From NCBI GenBank assembly GCA_022478985.1, contig JAKSZP010007904.1:62001-126000 (forward strand): DNA of 64,000 nt, given 5' to 3'. Positions within the stretch are counted from its first letter, which is position 1. Each line of letters starts with the position of its first letter. Of this stretch, positions 21,396-30,642 are shown in pieces. This DNA is from Massospora cicadina (lineage: Eukaryota; Entomophthoromycota; Entomophthoromycetes; Entomophthorales; Entomophthoraceae). Below the pieces are notes generated by a model, which saw only the letters and a program-made list of their open reading frames with translations, searched no databases and had not been told where the DNA came from. Made by a program: the position numbers and the translations under genes.

Positions 21396-22494
21396 TGTAA
21401 CGGTCAAGGCGTTGCCTGACCGCCACATTGTTATAATGTTCCCTAGGGCGAAGATCGAGGCCAAAGGAGAGGGGCACAATTGCTACAATTTTTGTAAATG
21501 GCAATCTGACAAATCAGATGCCTTATAATTGAAACTAAACAAAAATTGTGAGCCTGAAAAGGAAAAAATCCACATAGATGGCGCTCTGTCTAACAGATAC
21601 TGCCAAATCCAATATTACTAAATGTGGTGATAAGGGAGCGGACCATCAGACACAAATTTCCAGCCAACCAGGTCCAGCCAAGTCTGATGTCCCCAAATTT
21701 ATTGACAAGGATGAAAATCCTTGTCAATGGCGCTCTGGATAACCAGATGCCACCAAACAAAATATTACTAAAAAGGGCGACGTGGATAACCCTCATGAAT
21801 AACGCTCTGGCCAATTGATTGCCGCCACTTCAGTTGAGGCTGGACAAGTCTCTTGGAAATGGCTATCAGGCGAATTAGAGGCCGCCAAACCCCTGGTAGC
21901 AATATCTAAGAATATGGACAAAGAGATGGCTTGGGCTTTGAGAACAACTTAGAGCTGAATAATAAATGCAGAAAAGTCTCTACAACTGCGAGGGTATAGT
22001 CCTAGTTCTGGAATGGGTCTTAACAAGGAAATCGAGGGTCTAGATCCTTGGGTTATGCCTGTCATTGAGAAGATACCTGCAGACTCCACAGAGAACAAGG
22101 CCCACACTTCTCCCTAAGCTCAGTATAAATCTGAGATGACAATACTGTGAAAAGCAGTTTCATCTTCTAGAATATATGAATAAACTTAATAAAATCCATA
22201 ATAACTTTTTAAAATCGGAAATCATCTTTATTAAGTCCTCAAAGGAAAAAGCACATGGACCACAGCTCGGACTTCAATAAGGCCATTGAGTCTTTATATG
22301 CTCTTTCTGGAGGTCAGACCCTCTTGCTGAGCGTCAGTATAGCCCTGACTGTGGCACAAACTTTCATAGTCAAGTGCTTCCCACATAGTTGGATTAGGGA
22401 TCTTTCATAGAAGGATTATCCTGTTTATGGGCACTCATCTGGGCACTCTTGCCTAACTGCTTTGTGGCAGTGTTCAGGGACTCTGTCCGTGACA
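21396..22494 (+). repeat. 3' LTR of element A
   Basis: 1099 bp, near-identical to 8613-9708, ending ccgtgaca directly before the AGCAG duplication. Confidence 0.92.
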
Positions 22495-22499
22495 AGCAG

Positions 22500-22560
22500 G
22501 CGTCAATGGCCTCAACACTATTTAAATTGCTCAATTTGAGCTTCTGGTTTTTGTATTTTT
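22500..22560 (-). pseudogene. N-terminal piece of protein X
   Basis: On the minus strand this short stretch reads K-L-S-N-L-N-S-V-E-A-I-D-A in the frame that continues at 8607 once element A and one AGCAG copy are left out. Only about 20 codons, so the support is modest. The segment beyond the junction aligns with Y. Confidence 0.35.
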
Positions 22561-22659
22561 TTAAAAAATGTAGAAATTTGACTTAGATTAAGTTGATCAA
22601 ACCAAAAGAAAGTTTATGATTCTGGTATCAACCACTAGTTCATTACTTTTATTACCAAA

Positions 22660-22915
22660 CCTTTAAGTTTATTAACACAAAAATCTCTGATAATCCCAAT
22701 TCTAATTTTACTATGTAGGTTCATGATACCGATTTCCAATTATGTGTACTAATTTTGGGATTACCTGGTAGGCGCTGGTGTTCACCTTATTCAATTTCAA
22801 ACACGCTTTTTGGATGGCAGTATTAGAGGTATTCTGGCTGTTGCTCTGGGTAAAAACGCATCCTGAGTGGCTGTATGGTTTTAATTATATCAGCAAGCTT
22901 CATTATGTAATTAAG
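22660..22915 (+). pseudogene. Hexokinase-like fragment, copy 1
   Basis: Around 22808-22850 the frame reads R-F-L-D-G-S-I-R-G-I-L-A-V-A-L-G-K, a decayed version of the segment at 33840-33925 (L-A-V-D-L-G-G-S-S-F-R-V), and the similarity of DNA extends upstream to about 22660 and downstream to about 22910. The phosphate-binding Asp is Ala here and a stop follows. Best read as a second, more decayed copy of a hexokinase-family exon region. It lies head to head with X. Confidence 0.4.
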
Positions 22916-23169
22916 TGAACCCAAATCTTATCCTTATTCACCTATCTTTTTAGTAGGCGATACAGGGTTCTATATTTATGATCATAAGGTTTAACCATTG
23001 GTTAGCATGTTAGTTTATGAATAGATACTTCACTTTTTTGCATTAAGTATTCTATGCCACGATTAGAGACTATCTTCTGACACTGATAACTTTTGGTGTA
23101 CTTTCCCATTCCTAGCGTAAAAGTTTCCACTCTTTGTCTACCCACAGTGCCTTTAGCTTGGCTAGGTCA

Positions 23170-24690
23170 CAAGCGTGGAAGTGCTATTTGTACCAGCTCC
23201 TATTTCACTCCCACCTCAGACTGCAGTAATGTTTTATAATAAATTAACTCCTTCTTTTGAGTTTGAAGCCTCTGTGAATCAGATATTTTTTTATCCTTTG
23301 GTATTGTGTTGTCTGCTACACATCAGGAAGAGGTTGAGGTGATCCATTTCTCAGGAGCAATGGTGTTCATCCCTTAAAGCTAGTATGGGGGATATTCTAG
23401 TGGTTATGCACCTTTCCATTGTTTTCCCCTTAAGTTGCATGTAAAATAGATTATGCTTACTTTTTATAGCCTATTAAGATTTAATGGTATCTAATATGGT
23501 ATCTGTCCAAACTCTCTTGGATAAAGAAGTGGCTGAAAGTTTCTGAGCTTAAAAATCGCTCAGGATTTAGGTCTAGACCTTGAATAGTACTTAATTATTG
23601 GGCTTTTCTTCAGCCCCTATAACTTGTTATGCAGTGAGACGCCCTGTCCCTTTTTTACATCATTTTAGTTTCTGTGAATGGGTTACCGCAGCGCCAGATT
23701 TTTTTCCAATCATTCTGAGGTAGGTTGGTGATGTCAGTAACAATTAAGTATCAGCCTGAAGCCCAATCTCTTGTATTTTGAGAGCCCCTTTCATGAAAAA
23801 GCGTTCAAGCTCATTATACATTCTCCCCTAACAGAGTTGTAGCTTTTCTCACAGAAATTTCCTCCCAAAATGATTTGCTTCCTGTTTCTCTTCTGATTGC
23901 TGTATGTTAAGGCATTTCAATATGGATAGAGCCAGTCGCCTTCAAGCTCACTAAGTATGTTATGGCCTTCCTTTTGATAGTATATTTATCTAACATTAAT
24001 TGCCCTCTATACTCCTATACAGATCAAGAAGATAAGGCCACAAAGTGTGGCTGATTGACATGTTCCAGAAAGGAGGTAATTGAGAATTTCACTCATCGCT
24101 TCCCCATCATTTTTACTTAAAAGGCTGATAGCACTTTGTGCCTTTGTGTGGACTATGGCTATTTGAAAAATATCCCAATGCATGATCCCTATCCCCTTCC
24201 CCTTGAACAAACCCTCAGACAGGTGATATCCAAATTTAAGCTTTCTCTAAGATGGACCTGGTAAACGCCTTTAATCACCTTTGGATAGCTTAGAGCTAGG
24301 AGTGGCTTATGATTATTTGGACTATAAGTGGTACTTTACAGCTTCACGTTATGCCCTCCAGATTTAGGAAAGCGCCTGTTACCTTATAGCATATGATTGA
24401 TAATGTTCTAGGGGCTCTTCGCTTAATCTTCGAAGTGGCCTATATTAATGATATCTAGGTGCTTTCCCCACTCATGAACAGCATGTGAAGGACTTGGAGA
24501 AGTATTGGCGGCACTGAAGAAAGCAGACATTTATGTGAAACCTTCAAAGTGCGAGTTTTTTAAAGAAGAGGTTATCTTCTTGGATAACCTGGTCTCAGAG
24601 GATGGGAACGCCATATCTCCTAGTAAACTCTAAGCCAATCCTTCATGGCCCACACCCACCACCAAAAAAACAGCTACAAAGCTTCTTGGA
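23170..24690 (+). pseudogene. Gypsy relic J (E-type): protease linker and RT
   Basis: Heavily broken. A segment resembling L-A-Q-D-L-G-L-D-L-E (about 23555) fits the region after a protease active site. I-N-C-P-L-Y-S-Y-T (about 23998-24025) matches element E exactly in position, followed by L-C-V-D-Y-G-Y-L and D-P-Y-P-L-P-L-E-Q (24140-24210), M-D-L-V-N-A-F-N (about 24252), the catalytic box Y-I-N-D (24441-24452, first Asp lost), and C-E-F-F-K-E-E-V (about 24550). No LTR of J was identified. Confidence 0.75.
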
Positions 24691-25380
24691 TGTTTGGATC
24701 TGGTGGAAGGGATTCAGTCTGGAAGATTGTTGCACAAAAGTTAACATCCACTGATACAAAAGAAGAGCGATATGAAGTTTGTCATTACTTGAACAAAAAT
24801 AATAAAATATAAAATTGAAGCTAAAAGCTTCTTGAACCACAATTTTATTTCTATGGCAGAGTCACACTATTGTTACTAGGTTTTCACACAAAATATGGGT
24901 CGCAATGCAGAGTCACACTATAATCAACTAATCCAAGAACTTCCTTTCTCAGTCTCCATTGCACTCTTATCCTCCTCACTGCAGCCTCTGACCTTCATCT
25001 AATCCAAGCTGGTATTCTCACTAAATAATTCACTCAGCATATATCTTGGTAAAATCATCATCTGCTGTCACATCTTCCATTAATAATCCTCTGCAGCTAA
25101 TCCTCCCTCATTTATCTTTAGCTTCAATCACCAATAATTGATTTATTAACGATTATCTAATATAACCATTGATCATCCTTGGCATAACTGCTGGTGATCA
25201 AAACAACCTAGTTTATTTCAGGTTTGGTTCCTGATAAACTCATATCCAGAAGATTTCTCCAGAATTACTCAACTACAAATGTCAAACCCAAATACTTGGC
25301 TAGTCCTCCAGAATCAAATTATATGACCCTAATATCAGCATTACAGTAGATACCATCTGGTTTCTTTCCTGTAACAATTT
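24690..25380. mobile_element. Unidentified insertion in J
   Basis: J RT similarity stops after the S-F-L-G-type motif near 24690 and resumes near 25380-25400 with F-I-P-A-L, followed by L-A-P-L-H (about 25430), at the expected next residues. The 0.69 kb between has no ORF, is AT-rich, contains AATAAAAT-type signals near 24798, and its distal end reads ctgtaaca. It may be a solo LTR or MITE. Exact borders and target duplication could not be fixed. Confidence 0.5.
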
Positions 25381-25546
25381 TTTATTTTATTAGAATAATT
25401 TTATTCCTGCGCTATCACAGCTCTTGGCACCGCTTCATACTCTGATATGAAGAATGTCCTTCTAAAGAATGGAAGTTTTTCATTGCATGTTAGAAGCAAT
25501 CAAGAAAGTTTTATTGCGCACCCAGGCCTAAAACATGCTGACCCTT
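25380..25546 (+). pseudogene. J: end of RT / start of RNase H
   Basis: Fragments F-I-P-A-L, L-A-P-L-H-T-L and a K-H-A-D segment match the same region of element E (about 53340-53490). The frame is cut by element K at 25547 and resumes at 30217. Confidence 0.7.
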
Positions 25547-26272
25547 TGTCAGACATTCTCCTTTTCGATTTAAGAAAAAGAATGTTGGAGGTATTAGTGC
25601 TCCCAATTCTGCTACCATGATTGGCCCATCTCCTGCCCAATCATCAAATAAGAATGTGGTTATCAATGATATGAGTACCCACAGAAAAAAGACCTTAGCA
25701 GATTCTTGTTGGAATCCTAACCATCAGAAAAATATGGTTTATCATTAAAATCGGCTTAAAAAGGTAATAATTAGTAATAGGATTACTCTGACTTCACAGC
25801 CAAATTTGAGGAGTTCAATATTGCACGGATCTTAATCTCTGCAAGGTGAATAGATATTACTCAACGATGATAGGGGGCAAATTAGCCAATCATTACCACC
25901 TGAGTCTGATAACCGCTAAGGTGAAAAGATTTTACTCGCTGGTGTTTGGATGAAATTCATCAAATCAGTACCACATGGGTAATTTTTCCTCAAAAAATTT
26001 ATCTTTGATCTGATAGGCCAAGTGCCTATATTTCCTAATTTAGATAACTCAGCTTTACATTCTTTTGCCTTGAATATTAATGGTCTCGAAATCCAAACTA
26101 GTTTAAATAGGAAAAACTAGTATTGAGAAAAGGACCTTTTCTTGGTTTTGCCCTGCCTATACAATAAAAAATATAAAAAAAACTTTAACAAGCGTTATTT
26201 ATTACTTTTTATTATAAAGTAAAATTCTCCCTTTGTACAAAATATTTGTGGCATCCATTGGCGGATCCCACA
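25547..26272 (+). repeat. 5' LTR of K
   Basis: 726 bp. Contains one full 75-bp unit (from 25843) followed by a partial unit. The 3' LTR has one unit more, which accounts for the difference in LTR length. Confidence 0.9.
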
Positions 26273-26275
26273 AAC

Positions 26276-26290
26276 TGGTGCTCACTACAG
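26276..26290 (+). promoter_or_regulatory. Primer-binding site of K
   Basis: TGGTGCTCACTACAG starts three bases after the LTR end. Directly after it, aggggtcaatccccct forms a perfect small hairpin (26290-26305). Confidence 0.55.
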
Positions 26291-26336
26291 GGGTCAATCC
26301 CCCTGAATACTTCAATAAGTATTAAAGAAATGGAGA

Positions 26337-27600
26337 GTGTCACCCATTGGGTGCGAAATGGGGAAGGGACTGAAGATCATGATCGAATGGACAGCCCTTA
26401 CTGCTCTGATATTTGAAGAAGAACCAATTGAGCTCATATTAATACCTGAGTCTCATCACATCACTTGGCCAGCCACTGAAGCTGTGAGAGGCCTTACTCA
26501 TGGCATCCTTAACCCTGGTGACATTGCATCTCACGAACAAGCATCATTGGTAGAGGAACGCCACTTGTTTCTCTATGAGACTAGTGTCCTCCCAGAGACC
26601 TATGGTCAGATTACAAATTTGACCACCTATGTGCACAAGTTTGCTCACCCTACCTTGGTCCATATGATGCATCTCTTAGCTGGCCATCATGAAGAGCTTC
26701 ATCGACACCTAGGTACCCATGCAGCTCTGAATTTAGCCTATGATAAGTTGTATCAACTGATCTCCAAACATCTTGGATCAGTTAAGTCTGGCGTGGAAGC
26801 TAATTGCAACTTCATCATACAGCTGCATGACTGACTTACTACTATGGACACTGGGATTATAAAGTATGTCGAGGAGGCCATGAAAATATCTCAGGATGAA
26901 CTGAAAGCATCCTCCGCTAGTACCCGCTTGTTGTTGGAGGAGTTTGCCAAAGAACTTTAAAAGCAAAATGAGCAAACACTTCGTGACCTTTTCAGCCCCT
27001 GACTCCTTCCTTCAAGAGAAATATGAACAGCATGTGGCTGTGGTGGAGCGACAGTTAACTCATGCCTTTTCGCGTGTTGATGAGCTTGAACGTCATCTGT
27101 TGCTTGAACCTTCTAGCGCCACCACCACCCTCGCAGCCATGGTTGATCATTTAGAAAAGGAGTTAGCTCTCAAAGCCTCATTGTAAAATACCAAAATATA
27201 TGGCACGTCGCCTGACTGAATGTGAAATCGAAGCAAAAGGGATAAAAGCTTCGCTGGAAAGCCCTGTGCTGTTGAAGGAAGTATATAGTCAACTAATGCA
27301 GGTCGAGCAGAAGTATGAACAGATTAAAGAGGGGGTACAAGGCCCCAGCTCCCACTCTCATGACGATGAAGGGTGTAAACAAATGAAAGAAGAGCTGAAG
27401 AACCGCGTGAAAGCCGTGGAAACTGCTCAATTAAACCTAAGCTCAATGGTGTCACAACTCCATTTTCAAGTCAATGCAATGGAGAGCCAAGTGGAAGATT
27501 TTGAAACTCATAAATCAGGGATCGAAGCTCGACTGAGACTATGTGAATCTGGGCCCCTAGAAGCCCTCTCTAAAATGGAAACCTGACTTGAAGCCATGCA
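26337..27600 (+). pseudogene. gag of K, N-terminal and coiled-coil region
   Basis: ORFs 26337-26834, 26944-27186 and 27200-27586. The first (165 codons) starts soon after the leader and is His- and Leu-rich with no domain I recognise. The later ones are strongly helical, with heptad-like Leu/Glu/Lys spacing (for example M-K-E-E-L-K-N-R-V-K-A-V-E), typical of a coiled coil used in particle assembly. Separated by stops at 26835, 27184 and 27587, so the protein is broken. Confidence 0.6.
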
Positions 27601-27689
27601 AGACCAGTTTGATCGCCTTTTGCAGATCTTTGATTAGTTAAGCTACCACTCTGAAACATTAGAAGCAGAAGCTCTGGCTATTCATACCC

Positions 27690-28290
27690 TTACCAGGAAT
27701 AACCATAATTCATTCAAACCAACATTCAAAGACAAGTTTATCCCCGGCGAGGGTAGCATTGCTTCATTTTTATACATTTATGAAGCAGCTATGGAAGGGT
27801 CGACTGATCATTAGAAGGCCAAACATATCCTTTCCTGTTTGGGCCGCATGGCACAGGAGGTGATGGTCCCACATATGGATGCTCTTAGCACCTGGGCCGA
27901 AGTTAAAGAAGCTCTCATAAACACGTTTGGTTTAAAACAGGCTTTGAGCTTGAAAGAGCAAGCTTTTATGCATATGAGTATCCAAAAAGGAGAGTCAGTG
28001 GTCGCCTTTGCAGAACGATTCTATCTGGAAGCACAGATGTTGCTAACTTCAAAGATGTTGAACTTGGATGACGCTGTAGCGGCTGTATTGACTGGAGTGG
28101 CATCTCACCCTCCTTTGGCGATGCACATCACCTCAGTTAAACGTTATTTCCATACCGTTCAAGACATCAAGGAAGCATTAATAGATGTCGCTGACTTCCA
28201 TAAGCCCGAAGTTCCACATGGAGCAGTATCTCATCCTCGCGTTTTAACCACTGAGGCTTTAAAGCCTAAGCCTTGAGCCCTAGCTATTGA
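27690..28290 (+). pseudogene. gag core (retrotransposon gag domain) of K
   Basis: ORF 27839-28276 contains W-A-E-V-K-E-A-L-I-N-T-F and Q-K-G-E-S-V-V-A-F-A-E-R-F, the pattern of the Ty3/gypsy gag core (W-x(n)-F, then S-V-x-x-F/Y-x-x-x-F). Just upstream (27720-27838) K-F-I-P-G-E-G-S-I-A-S-F continues the domain through one stop. It forms the capsid-like shell in relatives. Confidence 0.8.
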
Positions 28291-28329
28291 AGACAAGAAG
28301 GAACCCTTTCAGATAATGGGCCCTGAAGA

Positions 28330-28437
28330 GCAAAACCCTAAAGCAAAACGTCCTGAACGCCCTCGGTGCAAATACTGCAACAAGTTCAGACACAAGGAGG
28401 TTATGTGCTGGAAAAAGAAGGCTGACGCCGAGGAATA
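28330..28437 (+). pseudogene. Zinc knuckle of K gag
   Basis: C-K-Y-C-x4-H-x4-C at 28367-28408, a complete CCHC nucleic-acid-binding knuckle, with Arg instead of the usual Gly before His. Basic residues flank it. A stop follows at 28436. Confidence 0.8.
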
Positions 28438-28614
28438 GGCGCAGGGAAAAGAAATGTCAGCGTAGGGAAAGGCGCACCTATTGCTGACAAATCTCATGTG
28501 CCTGACTCACTTAAACAACTTATGCCATTACCTCGCATTACAAATACCCCAGGGGATAATTCTGAGGGGGATGCGGATGAGGTTGGCTATTAAGTTGTAG
28601 GGGCACCTGCTGAA

Positions 28615-29438
28615 GTGGAAGTTCCCAATCGCTTGAATGCTGGAAGAGTAGATGAGTCCACCATACCTGAAGAGACGTATCTCTGTCAAGTTTTAGGGGA
28701 GCCAACTGTCATCAATACTGCCAGCGATGCAGATGAGGTGATGTCTCACCTTATTCGCCCTATCAAGCATGGTCATACCATGAAGTCCATCCAGGAAAAT
28801 TACCCCGATACTGCATGCAAATTAACCTCCAATTTCCATCTTAAGGAGGTCTTAGCCTATCGCCCACTTTTGGGGGGATACTCATGAAGGTTAAAGTGGT
28901 CATCCAAAAAGTTTGGGTGATGGCCATCCTAGATACAGGCTCCCCAATGAACATAATCTCCTCCAAGTTAATGAAAAAGATCAAACTTGCACCTAACTTG
29001 GAGTACAACCAAGACTTTGGAACTGCTGGACCCAACAACACCCGTGCACTTGGTGCTTACTCATCGCTTCCCATTTATATAAGGAAGCTTATTCTATTGG
29101 CCCCCACAGTGGCTTTGGATAACAACGCTTATGATATGCTTATAGGTACTCAGTTTATGATTGAGTATGACGGCATTATCAATATGAAGCAAGGGATCTT
29201 GTCATTGCTCAATTATAAAGTCCCCTTAGTTTTAGCCAATACAGAACCCAGCAAGAAGAAATACTCTTTCATGTACTCCAACCTCGCAAAAACAGCGACT
29301 AAAGAAGGGCAGGCTGCCAATGAGCTACGCACTCACCTTCCTACATCTCAAGTGGCTGATAAGGTATTATACTACCATAACTGCAACATCCCTACCAACA
29401 TTCTTGAGGGGGGCAATGTCAGACATTCTCCTTTTTGA
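28615..29438 (+). CDS. Aspartic protease of K
   Basis: ORF 28884-29438 (184 codons) has the active site A-I-L-D-T-G-S (D-T-G at 28932-28940) and, about 70 residues on, D-M-L-I-G-T-Q-F, the hydrophobic-hydrophobic-G pair of retropepsins. ORF 28615-28887 gives the linker from gag. The ORF stops inside the first bases of the 3' LTR (29417), so protease is the last domain encoded. Active-site residues are intact. It cleaves the gag precursor in relatives. Confidence 0.85.
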
Positions 29439-30216
29439 TTTAAAAAAAAGAATGTTGGAGGTATTAGTGCTCCCAATTCTACTACCATGATTGGCCCATC
29501 TCCTGCCTGATCATCAAATAATAATGTGGTTATCAATGATATGAGTACCCACAGCAAAAAGACCTTAGCGGATCCTTGGTGGAATCCTAACCATCGGAAA
29601 ATTACGGTTTATCATAAAAATTGGCTTAAAAAGGTGATAATTAATAATAGGATTACTCTGACTTCTCAGCCAAATTTGAGGAGTTCAATATTGCACAGAT
29701 CTGAATCTCCGTGAGGTGAGAAGATTTTACCCATTGATGATTGGGTGCAAATTAACCAATCATTACCACCCAAGTGTGACCACCACTGAGGTACAAAGAT
29801 TTTATTTTGTGACAATAGGGTAAAAATTAACCAATCATTACCACATGAGTCTGACCACCACTGAGGTGAAAAGATTTTACTTGCTGGTGATTGGATAGAA
29901 TTCATTAAATCAATACCACATGGGTCAATTTTGCCTCAAAAATTTATCTTCGATCTGATAGGCCAAAAGCCTATATTTCCTAATTTAGATAACTCAGCTT
30001 TACATTCTTTTGCCTCGAATATCAATGGTCTCAAAATCTGAACTAGTTTAAATAGGAAAAACTAGTATTGAGAAAAGGACCTTTTCTTGGTTTTGCCCTG
30101 CCTATACAATAAAAAACATAAAAAACTTTAACAAGCGTTATTTATTACTTTTTTATTATAAAGTAAAATTCTCCCTTTAAACAAAATATTTGTGGCATCC
30201 ATTGGCGGATCCCACA
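29417..30216 (+). repeat. 3' LTR of K
   Basis: 800 bp, preceded by the purine run gaggggggcaa. Two full 75-bp tandem units (29713-29787, 29788-29862) plus a partial third. The 5' LTR has one full plus a partial. Confidence 0.9.
29713..29862 (+). repeat. 75-bp tandem repeat in K LTR
   Basis: Two adjacent 75-bp units beginning gaggt and ending ccaccact, each holding aaccaatcattaccac. Likely U3 enhancer-type repeats. The copy number differs between the two LTRs. Confidence 0.85.
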
Positions 30217-30420
30217 TCCTTCATGGGCTTATAAAGTGGCATGTGATTATTCTTCAGCTGTGATGGGGTTTTTTGCTTCAGGAGCATGATAGGGTGGAAC
30301 TTCCTGTTGTCTACTATTTACACTCCCTCCTCCTCAGAGCAATCTTGGGCCATGTGGGAAACCAGCTTAATTGTACTTGTTGGTGCTTTCGCCAGCTAGT
30401 TTCCACAAATTATTTTAATA
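30217..30420 (+). pseudogene. J: RNase H continuation after K
   Basis: The frame resumes with S-W-A-Y-K-V-A-C-D-Y-S-S-A-V, matching S-W-P-F-I-V-A-C-D-A-S-S in element E, then V-V-Y-Y-L-H-S-L. Similarity fades by about 30420. Confidence 0.75.
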
Positions 30421-30640
30421 AAATAAAATTTTAAAATAAAAACACTTAGTAAAAATTTGATTTTTATGATTTTAATAAGTGCACAATATAAGGGAAAATG
30501 ATGATCCTCAACCTCCAACTATCTAGTATTTAAATTAATTTCAAAGGTCAAGAGGGATTTTAGGGAATAGTTTTTTAATAGCCTGCATGAGTTTAAATTA
30601 GGAAATATGCAGGAATAATGTATTATAATTTGGAAACTCG
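30421..30640. other. AT-rich spacer
   Basis: AT-rich sequence after the J relic. No gene or repeat border seen. Confidence 0.4.
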
Positions 30641-30642
30641 CT

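Larger units (their letters stand above)
8613..22494 (+). mobile_element. Element A: Ty3/gypsy chromovirus, interrupted by element B
   Basis: LTRs at 8613-9708 and 21396-22494 are near-identical over their length, start TGTAACGG and end in a CA. The perfect 5-bp duplication AGCAG lies immediately outside (8608-8612 and 22495-22499). Inside on the plus strand are gag, RT, RNase H, integrase and a chromodomain, in the usual Ty3/gypsy chromovirus order. The element without B would be about 6.5 kb. It inserted into the minus-strand reading frame of X. All ORFs are broken. Confidence 0.93.
25547..30216 (+). mobile_element. Element K: gag-protease-only LTR retrotransposon
   Basis: LTRs 25547-26272 and 29417-30216 both start TGTCAGACATTC and end GGCGGATCCCACA. 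Between them are a primer site, gag with a zinc knuckle, and an aspartic protease that ends at the 3' LTR. There is no RT, RNase H or integrase and no space for them (internal region about 3.1 kb). Flanking 5-mers are ccctt (25542-25546) and tcctt (30217-30221). Counting one copy, the interrupted J reading frame continues exactly in frame. K must have used enzymes supplied in trans. Gag is broken by stops. Confidence 0.9.

Noticed and set aside
29713..29862. CRISPR-like repeat array
   Set aside because: Units are directly adjacent without spacers, lie inside an LTR of a eukaryotic retrotransposon, and number only two to three.
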